Shown here: one piece after another, positions 10,021 through 20,880 of the stretch
How positions within the stretch are numbered: position 1 is the first letter of the stretch
Layout of the letters: every line of letters starts with the position of its first letter
Origin: Pomphorhynchus laevis
Lineage: Eukaryota; Acanthocephala; Palaeacanthocephala; Echinorhynchida; Pomphorhynchidae
Assembly (NCBI GenBank): GCA_012934845.2
Contig: WNNJ02002049.1
Span: 124,001 to 188,000, forward strand
Direction of reading: 5' to 3'
Length of the DNA: 64,000 bases
Notes under the pieces: generated by a model
Database searches by the model: none
Told to the model about the DNA's origin: nothing
Seen by the model: the letters and a program-made list of their open reading frames with translations, nothing else
Program-made: the position numbers and the translations under genes

Positions 10021-11972
10021 ATTTACGCCGGCAAATGCGTGCCGGCGCACGCTTACATGACCAAAACAACAAAAAACAAAAATCTAAATAATGGTCGAGA
10101 AGGTAGGTGGAGGCCGTATTTGAACGTAATAAAGGAGGGAGTGCGGCGGACGTCGAAAGGGAGCTGATTCCAGGCGAGTAGGGCGGCGACGGGGATATGA
10201 CTGCGTTCCCAATTACTTTAATTCGACGACGAATTATGGTAATTGGGAACGTGGAGTAAGAAGGAATTACGGGAACACAGTGATAACGAGGTAGGGCGAG
10301 TGTCGTCTAAGAAAGGGAAGTTGATGAACGATGGAGATCCGACAGCGATGAGACGAAAAATTACGAGAAGAAACGGAGTTGTATGCAGATGTGGATGGTG
10401 GACCAGGAGAGTTGGGTAAGATATGTGGATTGTGGGCAAAGCGATGGAGACGTAGGAGCACTCGAACGGCGGAGTTGATGATGCATTGTAGGGTTAGGAT
10501 GATGGATTTTGGAGAATTGGTGAAAAGGTTGAGGCAGTAATCGATTTTAGGGAAAAGAAGCGATGAAAGAAGAGACATACAAGAACGGAAGTCGATAGGG
10601 GGTAGATACGGCGAATGTCATGGAGAATTAAGTTAGACGAGCGGATCTTGTCACGGACGAAAGGTTTAAGGGAAATGTGATCATCGAAATGGAATCCTAA
10701 GAAAGTGAGATTGTAGACTATGGGGATGATTGATGAGGCAATAGATACAGGTGGAGGAGATATGTTACGTTGGCGGGGGAGATGTGTTATGTTGACGGGG
10801 GAGGATCCACTTTATTTTGGACATGTCTGGGTTTAGAACGAGACGTTTGTAGATAGAAGAAAGACAGTTGGAGGCAGAAATTGTGATATCGTTTATGCGA
10901 TGGGCGGGTGCATGAGCATATATGAGGATGTAATCTGCGTATTGCATGACGTTAAAAGAGTAAGGTTTAATAAATGGAGAGAGATCGCCAAGTAGAAGAT
11001 AGAAAAGCAGAGGACCTAGGACTAAACCTTGTGGGATTCCGCAGAAAATAGTGATGGAATGAAAGGATGATGAATTTGAACAGACGCAAAAAGGATGTAG
11101 TGGTCGACGATTTTGAAGGCGGGTAACAGGTCGAGGGAGGTGAGGACACTTTATAGTACTTAACACGAGAAATGAATAGGTTGTTGTAAAATTTTATACA
11201 GGCGATTTCTGTGAGGTGATTAGAACAAGCGGATAGGAAAGGAGGGTACAGATATGATGAAGAGAGATAAACGTTGATCTGTATTAAGATAAGGCGCTCT
11301 TAGAGCTTGGAAGAGTAGGAAGGAATGAAATGGGGCGATTGCTAGAAGGAAGAGAGGGGTCGATCGATTGTTTCTTAATGAGGGGACAAACGATGGAAGA
11401 TTTCCAATGTGAATGAAAGATATGACTGCGGATAGACGAGTTAAACAAGGTTGTGAGAAAGGGGATATTGATGAGCATATGGATTTAAGTATGGGGTAGA
11501 CAGGGTATCGGCAAGTGAGGTTTTGTTGGGCAAGGACATGAGGACAGATGAGACTCCGGCAGGGGAGACAGGGAGAAGATGAAAGAGTACCGGGAAGATG
11601 AGGCGAGACGAATAACAGTGAGACGGAACAGATACGGGGTTGTGAGAGAGTAACGTGGATACTTTGGTCTGGAGAAATGACGAATAATCATGGGGATTGA
11701 TGTTGCACAGCGAAGAGGAACGAGTAAGGATTGAGTTAAAAGTATACCAAAGAGACTTAGAGTTGAATGATGTGATGATTTTATGCTACTAGAAAGAGTT
11801 GCGTAGTAGATAGAGATGATACCGACGAAGAGCAAGTTGCATTTGGTACGTAATGTTGACAAGGTTTTTTGTTTTTGATTAGTTTGTAGATTGTCCGTGT
11901 TTCATTAAAAATTAGTTCTAAATAAACTGAAATTGTATTTACGCACCTATCAATTTTATAGTTTTTTTCCAC
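10021..11972 (-). mobile_element. Longest L2/CR1-group LINE copy (copy F), 5'-truncated RT to 3' end
   Basis: On the minus strand, from 11972 down, frames read WKSSIVCPLIKK and SNRPISFLPTLP (11284-11478; the N-terminal RT motif with NxRPIS), then GIPQGLVLGPLLFYLL and MQYADYILIYAHAPAHR (10765-11166; RT motifs with a YADY catalytic block instead of YADD). The post-RT domain follows (10218-10578: IDYCLNLFTNSPKS, VRVLLRLHRF, LLVIFRLIAVGSPSF). The 3' UTR ends in the family hairpin at 10030-10060. Stops and frame shifts are frequent, so it is inactive. The endonuclease and ORF1 are absent. Confidence 0.85.
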
Positions 11973-12011
11973 TTCACGTTTTTTCTGGTGACAATATTCG
12001 TAATGCCGGGT
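11973..12011. other. Short spacer
   Basis: Unassigned sequence between the LINE copy and the tandem duplication. Confidence 0.4.
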
Positions 12012-12278
12012 GTGGATCTCATAAATGTGCTATAGTCAGTGAGTGATCCTCTTCGATGTCTTATCGTTTCTACAAACTGTCAGCCCAACCATACTACCAC
12101 TGGGCGAGTTGGTGGTACTGGTTAAACTGGTATTGGTTACCATGGCAGTTGTGAATCACATAAATGTACTATAGTCAGTGAGTGATTCTCCGCGATGTCT
12201 TATCGTTTCTACAAACTGTCAGCCCAGCCATACTGTCACTGGGCGAGTTGGTGGTACTGGTTAAACTGGTATTGGCTA
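12012..12278. repeat. Two-copy tandem repeat, period 139 bp
   Basis: Bases 12012-12139 and 12151-12278 are about 90% identical. Both carry CTATAGTCAGTGAGTGAT, CGATGTCTTATCG, TTTCTACAAACTGTCAGCCC and GGGCGAGTTGGTGGTACTGG. Its GC content is higher than its surroundings. It is not coding. It could be two units of a satellite or of a retroelement terminal repeat; no hammerhead core was found in it. Confidence 0.75.
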
Positions 12279-12460
12279 GCCTACTGGAGCCTAATAGCTC
12301 TGAACATAAAATTATTAAAATCACAAATAAAACTAACTTTTGTTAAAAAAGAATCATAATTTATTAGCTACTACCGTCTATCAAAATATCAATTTCTTAT
12401 CAATAAACAACAAATGAAAGAATAAAATATGTAAAACTATAAAAGTATAAATTGTGATAA

Positions 12461-12629
12461 ATAATTATTGGAGCTGGATCAAAGGAAAAAGGAAATTGTT
12501 TTTAATATTTCGCTAACTACTGCAAGCATCTTCAGAAAATTTGTAATTTTCTGAAGATGCTAAGAGAAGTTGTTAGCGAAATATCAAAAATAATTTCTTA
12601 TTTCCTTTGATCCAGCTCCAATGATTATT
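12461..12629. repeat. Inverted repeat with two facing hammerhead-like motifs
   Basis: Arms 12461-12541 and 12546-12629 are near-complementary and share GAGCTGGATCAAAGGAA / TTTGATCCAGCTCCAAT. Each arm carries CTGAAGA, a stem of GCTA-type bases and GAAA: on the plus strand at 12551-12581 (CTGAAGA, GCTAA...TTAGC, GAAA) and on the minus strand at 12507-12535. CTGAAGA-stem II-GAAA matches two of the three conserved hammerhead strands. Stem III and the cleavage triplet are not convincing. Confidence 0.65.
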
Positions 12630-13699
12630 TATCAATAATGGATCAGTATCAACTATTTAAAATAAATTGTGATAATTTAATTATAAAAATTCGTTCTTGC
12701 TTCCCTACGGTCCGAAATATACTAATATTTTTGATCACAAATTAGCAGTATATATTAATACGTAAGCGAAGTCATGTATTTCGGCGAACGATTAATTTTA
12801 GTCAGGTTAGCTAATTTTAAAAACTATTTTGAAATACATTTATTTTTTCAAAAATTGTTGAATTGTATATTTTATTATGGCGACACTGGTTGTTTTTGCG
12901 TTTAGACATTGAATTTGTATTTGTATTGTTACTTGATCGTTTTTCAACAGTGGAAAATTTATACCATACAGTGTGTGCAATCAGGCGTATCTATATATAT
13001 CATATGGTAAGATATAGCTAAACATGCTTATATCAATTTATAGTATCTAGTAGTAACTAGATATGCATATATTTAGTCCAAATTCGATATAAGAACAGTA
13101 ATAACAAAGTCCCCATATATGGGTATGGTAAATACAATTAATATACTAGAACAAGATACATGTGATATGATTAACCTGCTGTTTTCTGGTTCAATACATT
13201 AATAAATTGATATCTAATATAGGTTCAATATATTAATATATTGAAGCAGAAAGATACATCTATATATATTGATATCGTTTAGATGCATTGAAATTATTTG
13301 AATACGGACCGAGAATTAAATAAATTAATGATTTATTGAGGAATTATTATTATTAATAATTAACTAGCCCTGTTTCCTTTAAATGTAGTACACAAAAATA
13401 GCGATTATGCCAGGAAGTAGATTTTAAAATGGACTAAAATAATAGACGGTGGCAGACGAAAAAAGTGACGGTCACTAATGGGGTTTATTGATAAATATCC
13501 GATATTAGTTGGTTACTTATACTTATTTAAAGTATAAATAATCAAGCAAAAGTGCTATATATCAACATTGGTGGTTACTTATATTTCCTAAAAGTGATAT
13601 ATCCCAAAATATGCCTACACTAAAAATGTGACGTTTGGTAACAGCATCTGCTAAAAGAGGATGATGTTAGATACATATACAGTAAAAATTTTCTTGATT
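12630..13699. other. AT-rich DNA; 3' part may be the 5' UTR of the following LINE
   Basis: No open frame with recognisable content. The segment from about 13430 precedes the LINE ORF1 and may be its untranslated leader. The 5' end of the element cannot be fixed. Confidence 0.4.
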
Positions 13700-13717
13700 A
13701 CAACATCTTACAATTAT

Positions 13718-14930
13718 GTGCGAAAAAGTGAGTATCGGTGTTTCAAACAAATTTCAAATTCTAGCAAATATGGAACAGAATCCAGGTATTTCCAATGGAA
13801 TTTTGACTCTAACAACACCCAAGGTAAGAGATTTGTTGTCTCATGATCACGAGGGTAATAGGCTTCTTCCCCCATACCCAAGCTTAGAAATCTAATAATT
13901 ATTAAATTGGCCGAGCCTGTTGGAAGACATAATTTGTACAACATTTTCCTGCGAAGCTTCGCAGAACAGTATAAAAATAGAATATTATTCAACACGGTAA
14001 GGTACTACGAGACCGAGGTTAAAATTTCTTTTACCACCTCTGATTTGGCTAATGCCTATAAAGAATTTTTTAATAACAATCTTTCGAAGTTTGGTAGCCT
14101 GATTTCAAAGCATACCATGGCTTCCTTGAAAATAATAAATTTTCCTTTTCACTTGGAGCAAAAAGACATTGATGACCTTCAAGTACTTTTTAAAGTCTCT
14201 AATTTTCGCCCCATTAAAGGAAAGAATGGACTACCTATTCCAATAGGTTTTGTCTCGGCTCCCACCGACATTGCCGAGACGTTAACCAAAACGTCCTGCA
14301 ACCCGTTTCTGGGTTTTAATTTAAAGTTCATTATTCTTGAAAATGATGATATGACCTTCCCCCACTGCAATCTTTGTCATGGATGTGGGCACCGGGCCTC
14401 AATATGTAAGTCAGAGAAGATCTGTGGCTACTAATCCTCTAAAGAATGTATCGACATCGGGAAACAATGTTCATCCACCCCGCGATGTGTTAACTGCTCT
14501 GGTCCACCCATCCTGGTCCAGGAGATGTTAGGCTTTTAAGGTCTATCGTCTCAAATTCGGTTCTTCACGAACAGTTAAAACTCCTGCTAGCTATGCTGAA
14601 ACTAGCGGTAGGATGACTGACACGGACATCATACGTCTTTTCGATGCTCAAAAGCAAGCTATCTTAAGACAAATGCAGCAACTAATCAACAGTCAGTTCG
14701 CACTGCTATATTTCTCTCCAATGATATCTCCAGCAACTATTCCAGAGTCAAAGAAACGAGGGGCTTCGGCCCACACCGTGCCTCCATTGAAGGTAGGCAG
14801 ACTACTCAAGGACAAGTCAAGGAAAGCCTCTACCACGGGAAATGAAGATATTGCCCGTGGGCAAGTGCCCACCCTGGACGGAGTTAGTGGAGGGAAGGGC
14901 AACCTTTCCGCCCCTAGCTCTGTCTAGGGA
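13718..14930 (+). pseudogene. LINE ORF1, gag-like with CCHC zinc knuckles
   Basis: The likely start is the ATG at 13718 (MCEKVSIGVSNKFQ). A shift near 13890 leads into the open stretch 13907-14434, with LAEPVGRHNLYNIF, KISFTTSDLANAYKEFF and NFRPIKGKNGLPIP. It ends in a zinc knuckle, CNLCHGCGHRASIC. A second knuckle-like stretch (STPRCVNCSGPP) lies past a stop near 14434, and another shift leads into 14613-14927, with PASYAETSGRMTD and a low-complexity tail. The arrangement (nucleic-acid binding domain, two or three CCHC knuckles, then SYAE) is typical of ORF1 in Jockey/R1-group LINEs. It would coat the element RNA. Confidence 0.8.
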
Positions 14931-14960
14931 TGAGGTAATCCCACCCAGCTAATTCAACAC

Positions 14961-17412
14961 AATGCAGAGTACTCGTGAGCCTTTTTCACTGAATATCCTT
15001 CAGTGGAATTCGGGAGGTGCTTCTGCCCTTAGACTTTATCTGGTAGAGATGCAGATGTTATAGTCCTTCAGGAGACGCGGTCTATCCGTCTCCCCCATAA
15101 CATTACTCGATTTATCCCAAAGCAAATTTGTTCCCACTATACTCCATACATAACCCCACCTCACTCATCTTCTTCTCAAGGACTCTTGACCTTAGTTAAG
15201 TGCTCATTAAGATCCTCCCTCCTATTAAACTATTTATGTCCAGCCATGTCTTGTTTAGTAGTTTCACTCAGTAAGAACGGTAAACGCCTCAGTCTAGCCA
15301 ATATATACATTCGTCCAGGGGAGATTCACAAGAACCGTGACCTCCTGGATGGTATCATTGAAAGCGGCAATGACTTGATACTTGGAGACTTCAACGACAG
15401 AACTGGTCGTTGGATCAACGCAGCACTTCGCAGAGCTAAGAACGGTTATCTTATTCACAAACCACCTTCCCCTACCTTTCATTGCACATCTACAAATTCT
15501 ATCCTCGACATTTTACTACTTCACTCGATGTGGTTATTAAAACCCCTCTGCACGGAGCAGTCGCGCCAGCAATTGTCCACCTCTCATGACCTAATTCGTT
15601 GGAGAATTGAGGAAGATATGTTGCTTCGAAGAAGGTTTCACTTTGATCCAATCAGAGTGGCCTTCTTTCAAGCGGCTATCCAACTCTTTCCCAGAATAGG
15701 AAATGAGAGTCTGACCGAATTTAATACCTACCTCTTTTCGCAAGCTACCGCGATTTTATCGACCACCTATAAAGGTCGTATATACAATCCCACTCCGACA
15801 AAACTCAAGGTCCTAGCGAAACTGCTTAACCTCCCTAATCTCTCTGTTTCCGCCAGACAGGCTCTCTTGAATGAATACTGGATCACTAGACATAGGTTAC
15901 AGCTGAGTAGGGATAGGACGAGCATTGCTCGTCTTAATCCTTCTCAGTCTTCCTTTTGGAAGTTTTTCAAGAAAGAGAAGTTTGTTTGCTGGAAGGATAG
16001 GGCAGTGGGTTGGATAGGGAATGTAGGCCTTGATAAAGTTTTGAAGGAGTCACTAACCCTACACAACTATGTAGCCACTCAATCATCTCAACCAATCCCG
16101 CCTTGGTGTAACTTTAGGAGTAGGGATCTATCTGTTACGGATATCCTTAACTCATGGGGTCCACTCCCGGGCACCTCCAAATCCGTCGCTCCGCTTTCTT
16201 CTCGGGTCTGTCAGCTTTTGACAGCTGATCAGAGAAGAGAGGTGGCTGTCACAATGCTTTTAGCCTCCCCATCTGATGTAGCAGGCATCAATATTAGTAA
16301 GCGTGTTTTTATTCCTAAGAAAAAATCCTGCTCATGCCCTAAAGATCTGACACCCATTTCGATTCAAAATGCCCTTGTGTCGATTTACGAAAAAGCGCTT
16401 GCGCGTAAAATCCGCGACCATTTAAGTAGGCATAATTTGATCCCTCCAGGTTTTCATGGGTTCGTCAAAGGTCCATTCAGTAGTTGGTGAGGTGGAGCAG
16501 TTTTGTCTGGATAATGGCCATCGTCTAGTTGTGGCTGTTTTCCTTGATTTTTCTGCTGCATTTGACCGCATCTCCATTCCCTTTGTGATTTCTTCTCTCA
16601 GGTCCCTCGGGTTGCCTGCGAGAATTGTTAACAGGGTGGAGATCCTGCTGTACACTAAGCGATTTTACTATGAGGACGACCCTGATGCGCGTCAGTTCTA
16701 CCCTATTACGGGTGTACTTCAAGGATCCCCACTTTCTCCTATCTTATATCTTGCTGCCTCCATTAATCTATTCAAAATATTCGAACGCGAACAACGTCTT
16801 GTGGTGTACGCTGATGACACCACAGCCCTGTTTACTGGACGCAGGTGTAAAGACGTAGTCTCTGACATCAGCCGTTTCTTTTTAAGATTAAAAGATCAGT
16901 TACCCATATCTAACCTTATTTTGAACTCCGCCAAATCGCAGGCGGTTGTCTTTCATGGCACCTCTGCAACAAAGCAGAAACTTAAGAGATTAGCACTCTC
17001 TGCGCTATCCTCCATATTTGCCTCTGAACCACTTCCCACCTTCACAAGTCGAGTAAAATACCTGGGGTTCACCGTTACGGTGAACTGGTCGGCGAAAGCT
17101 GACCTGGATAGACTCAAACGTATCCTGAAGAAAGATAGGTGGGCCCCGAAACGGGCTCAGCATTTGTCATTGAAAGGGAAAACCCAGGTGCGCCTTTGGG
17201 GCACTTGGGCTATCTCGGGATTAGTCTTCTTCTCAAGAGGACGTCCCCCAGAGCAAAGGCTAAGGTTTCTTAAGCTCCTCGTCTCTCGTTTACCCAGCAT
17301 AGTCCGCGCCGATTGGACTCTTCGGGGGGTGAGAGACCCCGGGTGGTTCAGTCGGAAAGCGGCGTGTTGGATCGGTTGGCGGGCTCAGATCCCCCTGGAT
17401 CTGTGGCGGTAG
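14961..17412 (+). pseudogene. LINE ORF2, endonuclease plus reverse transcriptase
   Basis: The ATG at 14961 gives FSLNILQWNSGGASAL, the N-terminal NxLQWN motif of APE endonucleases. After a shift come VIVLQETRSIRL (catalytic E), LANIYIRPG, LILGDFNDRTGRW (GDFN motif) and a late TSHDLIRW, which stands where SDH is expected. The frame 15186-16490 continues through the linker and FIPKK, SIYEKALARK. A shift at about 16456-16490 leads to 16456-17412, with VAVFLDFSAAFDR (RT motif A), GVLQGSPLSPILYL (motif B), VVYADDTTAL (motif C, intact YADD) and VKYLGFTVT. It stops at 17412 without a visible RNase H. The enzyme would nick target DNA and prime cDNA synthesis there. Confidence 0.88.
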
Positions 17413-17537
17413 TTCGAAAGTTGAAGACGGAAGAAAATGACCGATTTAGCTGACTAGCTATTATTTTTTAGTGACTGTTTTTCTCTTTTGCATGTTTTTC
17501 CTCGATTTTTGTATTTAAGAAAATCTTTATTATTATA

Positions 17538-17745
17538 TGTTCACTCTCTTTTGATCAGTTAATAATTTTTATGAGCCACAAATATCTAACACAAATTATT
17601 CTGTATTGAAGAGACAAAAAATTATTCAAAAACAAAATTAACAGTAGGAATGATTAAAAACAGTAAATAATTTTTAAATTATGAATAAACTACAAACTAC
17701 GGTTCCAAAATATTTGTTATTAAATTAATATTCAATTTATTATTA
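17538..17745 (+). repeat. AT-rich dispersed repeat, copy 1
   Basis: Closely similar to 19112-19320: TATGTTCACTCTCT, TTTGATCAG, CTGTATTGAA, and TTATGAATAAACTACAAACTAC in part. A partial copy lies at 18130-18195. The pair brackets 1.4 kb that contains another RT fragment, so it may be the end of an unrecognised element. Confidence 0.65.
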
Positions 17746-18205
17746 AACATTTATTTTTTATTATTTTTCTGCGTAAAACTGCCTCTTGTATTTTACATTA
17801 ACGAACGTTATTCCCATCCGAAATCAATTTACTCCTATCTAAACCTATTCTATGATCGTTATTTAATGAATGATCTATAACAGCCCTAATCCGATTCCTT
17901 TTTTAACATAATATTTATATTAACCAATACGTTTTGATAAACTCTGTCACGATGAAACCATATACACTCAATGACAATCATCACAAGGTATTTGATATAC
18001 AATATCATCTTTATTGTAATATGGTTTGCGTTTAAATATATTTTTAATTTTGGTATTTTTCTATTATAAACAACACAAACAACAAAGATAAAAACACAAA
18101 AACAACAACATAAACACTACTATTTAAAGTAAAAGTAATTGTAGGATTGATTAAAAACAGTAAATAATTTTAAATTATGAATAAACTACAAAAGGTCAGA
18201 GATCC
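17746..18205. other. AT-rich DNA with a partial copy of the flanking repeat
   Basis: Bases 18130-18195 repeat the TTATGAATAAACTACAAA block of the 17538 repeat. Otherwise nothing was recognised. Confidence 0.5.
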
Positions 18206-18480
18206 TTTGGACCTTTTACAAAAAGCCCAAAGGATCAGAATACACACTCGGCACTTTTGTATTTTCTAGACGTGTCTGCGGCTTTTGATAACCTCACACT
18301 CGACTCCGTAATGGAAACTTTGAAAAAATGTGTTGTTCCATTGAACATTCAGTGTTAAGTGTTGAGAATTTTGGAGCAGAACCTTCTATCTAGAAGATGA
18401 CAAAGGTCCTTTTTATTAGCTTTACAAAGGTCTTCTTAAGAATAATCTATCCGCTGCTTGTAAGTGCTTCTTCGGTAGCA
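18206..18480 (+). pseudogene. LINE reverse transcriptase motif A fragment
   Basis: The plus strand at about 18258-18360 reads LLYFLDVSAAFDNLTLDSV followed by METLKKCVVPLNI. F-L-D-V-S-A-A-F-D is RT motif A of APE-type LINEs, close to FLDFSAAFD in the element at 16540. Downstream frames (ILEQNLLSRR) fit the following helix. The fragment lacks motifs B and C. Confidence 0.75.
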
Positions 18481-19111
18481 GCTAGCTACAAAAAAATCGA
18501 TTTCAATAGAAAATTTATAGATATTTAAAAATTTCTAGTTGTTTAATATATATAAAATTGCTAGTTATATGATGATTACCATATCGCAGAAATTCAAACG
18601 ATTAGCTATGTCTCTCTTTTTTATCAATTCATCAAAATATGAATTATTTTGATGAATTAATTCCTTATGGAATTAGGCCATTATTGTGTATATAAAAATT
18701 CGAAAAATATTTTACCTGCTTAAATTTAAGGTGTTGAAAAATCTAATATTTGATTTAACATTAAAGATAACTACAACTTTTGAAAAAATTAACATTCCCC
18801 TCTTAGAAATTACGAAGAATGATATCAATTATGATCAAAGAAGAGAGTTAATAGCATTTTTATTGAAATAGGATTTTGATAGATAACTGGCATCATCAGG
18901 ATAACATTGTATAAAACAGTTTTAAAAAATTGCTGGTTATATGATGATTATCATATCGCAGTAGCTAAAACGATTAATTGTGCCTCTTTTTTCATCAAAA
19001 CATCAAACTGAAATTCAATGAACAACAAAATGAACGATAACAACAACAGAGATAAGAACACAAAAACAATAACAATGACAAAAGAAACACTATTCAAAGG
19101 AAAAATAATTA
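18481..19111. other. AT-rich DNA with a ~100-bp direct repeat
   Basis: Bases 18545-18650 and 18925-19015 resemble each other (TATATGATGATTA, CATATCGCAG, TCTTTTTTxATCA). A short open frame at 18686-18871 (61 codons) has no recognisable content. Bases 18873-18899 carry CTGATGATGCC on the minus strand, but without a stable stem. Confidence 0.45.
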
Positions 19112-19320
19112 TAGGTATGTTCACTCTCTCATTTGATCAGCTAATAATTGTTATGAACAACAAATTTATAACACAAATCATTCTGTATTGAACAGACAAA
19201 AAATCAAATACAAAATTAAGTGTAGGATTGATTAATATACATTTAATAATTTTTAAATTATGAATAAACTACAAACTACAATTCCAAAATATTTGTTATT
19301 AAATCAATATTCGGTTTATT
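19112..19320 (+). repeat. AT-rich dispersed repeat, copy 2
   Basis: Similar to 17538-17745 over about 200 bases with scattered differences. Confidence 0.65.
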
Positions 19321-19378
19321 TTTTTTAATATCCACGAACTACTAGGTAAAGTTGAACGACAAGAAAAGTCATTTTGAT

Positions 19379-19460
19379 ATTTCGCTAGTAACTACTAGCA
19401 TCTTCAGAAAATTCATAAGAAAATTCATTTTCAGAAAATTTCGCTAGTTACTAGCGAAAT
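19379..19460. repeat. Inverted pair of hammerhead-like motifs
   Basis: On the minus strand at 19379-19407 are CTGAAGA, a stem GCTAGTAGTTACTAGC and GAAAT. At 19443-19460 on the plus strand is a truncated partner, GCTAGTTACTAGCGAAAT. The CTGAAGA and GAAA boxes flank a strong self-complementary CTAG-rich stem, as in the copies at 12.5, 24.1, 38.1 and 40.0 kb. Confidence 0.6.
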
Positions 19461-19479
19461 AAGTGTGGAAATCCACACT

Positions 19480-19745
19480 TTCCACACAATTCGATGAACC
19501 GCAAGCATCATAGATTGTCGGATCAGGTCAACGCCACCTTGCGTCGACGATGGACAGAGAGCGAATGTACACTACACATGCCGGCATCAATGTCAGCGGG
19601 TGTAACTACTGTATCTCCGGCCTAATCAAACGACGATAACTTAGGTAGTCTCGATCTGGAATACGATGGCAGCAAACAAGGAGAGCTTTCCGGGCAACCC
19701 AAGGAACCCACAGACGATGCCCAACGCAAGAAGACATAAGATTTG
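19480..19745. other. GC-rich island of unknown origin
   Basis: About 265 bases are clearly GC-richer than the flanks. They contain GTCGGATCAGGTCAACGCC, CACATGCCGGCATCAATG and a short ATG frame (MAANKESFPGNPRN) that stops after 27 codons. It may be the 5' end of an unrecognised element or a gene fragment. I see no known family. Confidence 0.45.
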
Positions 19746-20099
19746 AATCAATTTTATTAATATATCAATAGTTGTTTTTATAAAGTTATCCTTTAAGTTA
19801 GTAAATGATTACTAATTTTCTTTAAAAAAGCTTTTGTTGTTTTAAAAACATCAAACTGTTGTTTTTATTTGTTTTTGTTTCTTATTCATTTTGTTGCTCA
19901 TTGTGAATCTGGAAAACATGATTTGCGCTCATCAACATATTATGGAAAAAGCCTCGAATATCATGGAAAATACTAATGAAATAAGGCAAGTTTATTGATT
20001 TTTGCACTTGTGAATGTAAAAAACTTCGTTTCTGATATTCAAAGTTATCACAACATTTTAATCCTGTTTTGGAATGTATGAACTTCCACCAGTTTAAAA
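19746..20099. other. AT-rich non-coding DNA
   Basis: Nothing recognised. Confidence 0.4.
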
Positions 20100-20690
20100 A
20101 CTGTTAAATAGGGTGGAAATAACAATTTTCAAATAATTAAAGGTCGATGAATATGACAGCAATCTTCTGATAGGATCTTATACAACTCAGCCAGGAAACT
20201 TACCTACCCATATAGAATTTTCTATGCTACTATTGAACTGGCAAATTTTTTTGAAATACTTTGATAGTAATTTTAATTAATTCAGTATTGCCTCTACAAA
20301 CCTATTAAAGCCTTAGGAATATAGAACCCGATATGAAAAAAGATGACTTTCAGGCCTTAGAGAAGCATTTTAACTAGAGTAATATCAGGTTTATTACAAT
20401 AAAAAGAGACACAGAATAGTCATAGCGTTCTCAAATACAACCATAGACAACGGACAACTATTGTCGAAAAATGCCTATAATCCCTTTTTAAGCACAAACC
20501 TAGAGTTCCAAATAATATCGACTAACGACTACACATTTCCATACTGCTGCGATGCCGCAGTTGGGGCATTAGGAAATCAGCGTGTATACGTCCAGTAGTC
20601 TGTTCAAAATGCAAAGACGAAAATCATCAGACCAATAGGGTTTGCATAACTAGCAATGTCCCAGTCTGCGTCAACTATTATCTCATATCG
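20100..20690 (+). pseudogene. Decayed LINE ORF1 (gag-like) fragment
   Basis: Plus-strand frames with many shifts read ATIELANFFEIL, RFITIKRDTE, DYTFPYC, then VVCSKCKDENHQTNR and VCITSNVPVCVN. C-x2-C...C...C-x-N is the ORF1 zinc-knuckle region. The DYTFPYC stretch parallels DDMTFPHCNLC in the ORF1 at 14.35 kb, so the two are distantly related. Confidence 0.55.
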
Positions 20691-20880
20691 CTAACGCAAA
20701 GAAAGTTCATATTCAAAACATACTCGGATAATTTCTTGGAACTCTAGGTTTGTGCTTAAAATGGGATTATACTCATTCTTCGACAATAGTTGTCCGTTGT
20801 ATATGGTTGTATTTGAGAACGCTACCGACTTTTGTGTGCCTCTTTTTATTGTAATGAACCTGATATTACTCAAGTTAAAA
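20691..20880 (-). pseudogene. Inverted copy of part of the decayed ORF1
   Basis: The minus strand reads SNIRFITIKRGTQKSVAF, SNTTIYNGQLLSKNEYNP and LSTNLEFQ, nearly the same as the plus-strand segment 20375-20531. Together they make a large imperfect inverted repeat with about 160 bases between arms. A third piece, of about 65 bases, lies at 22190-22250 (plus). Confidence 0.6.

Larger units (their letters stand above)
13700..17530 (+). mobile_element. Nearly full-length APE-type LINE (Jockey/R1/I-like) with ORF1 and ORF2
   Basis: A two-ORF non-LTR retrotransposon. ORF1 (13718-14930) encodes a gag-like protein with zinc knuckles. ORF2 (14961-17412) encodes an apurinic-type endonuclease and a reverse transcriptase with an intact YADD. 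Coding segments are GC-richer than flanking DNA. A handful of frame shifts break both ORFs, so this copy is probably dead but young compared with its neighbours. No poly(A) tail is obvious. The 3' UTR passes into an AT-rich repeat at 17538. The clade within the APE superfamily is uncertain. Confidence 0.85.

Noticed and set aside
18873-18899. Minus-strand CTGATGATGCC... as a further hammerhead-like motif
   Set aside because: No stable stem II and AAAA instead of GAAA.
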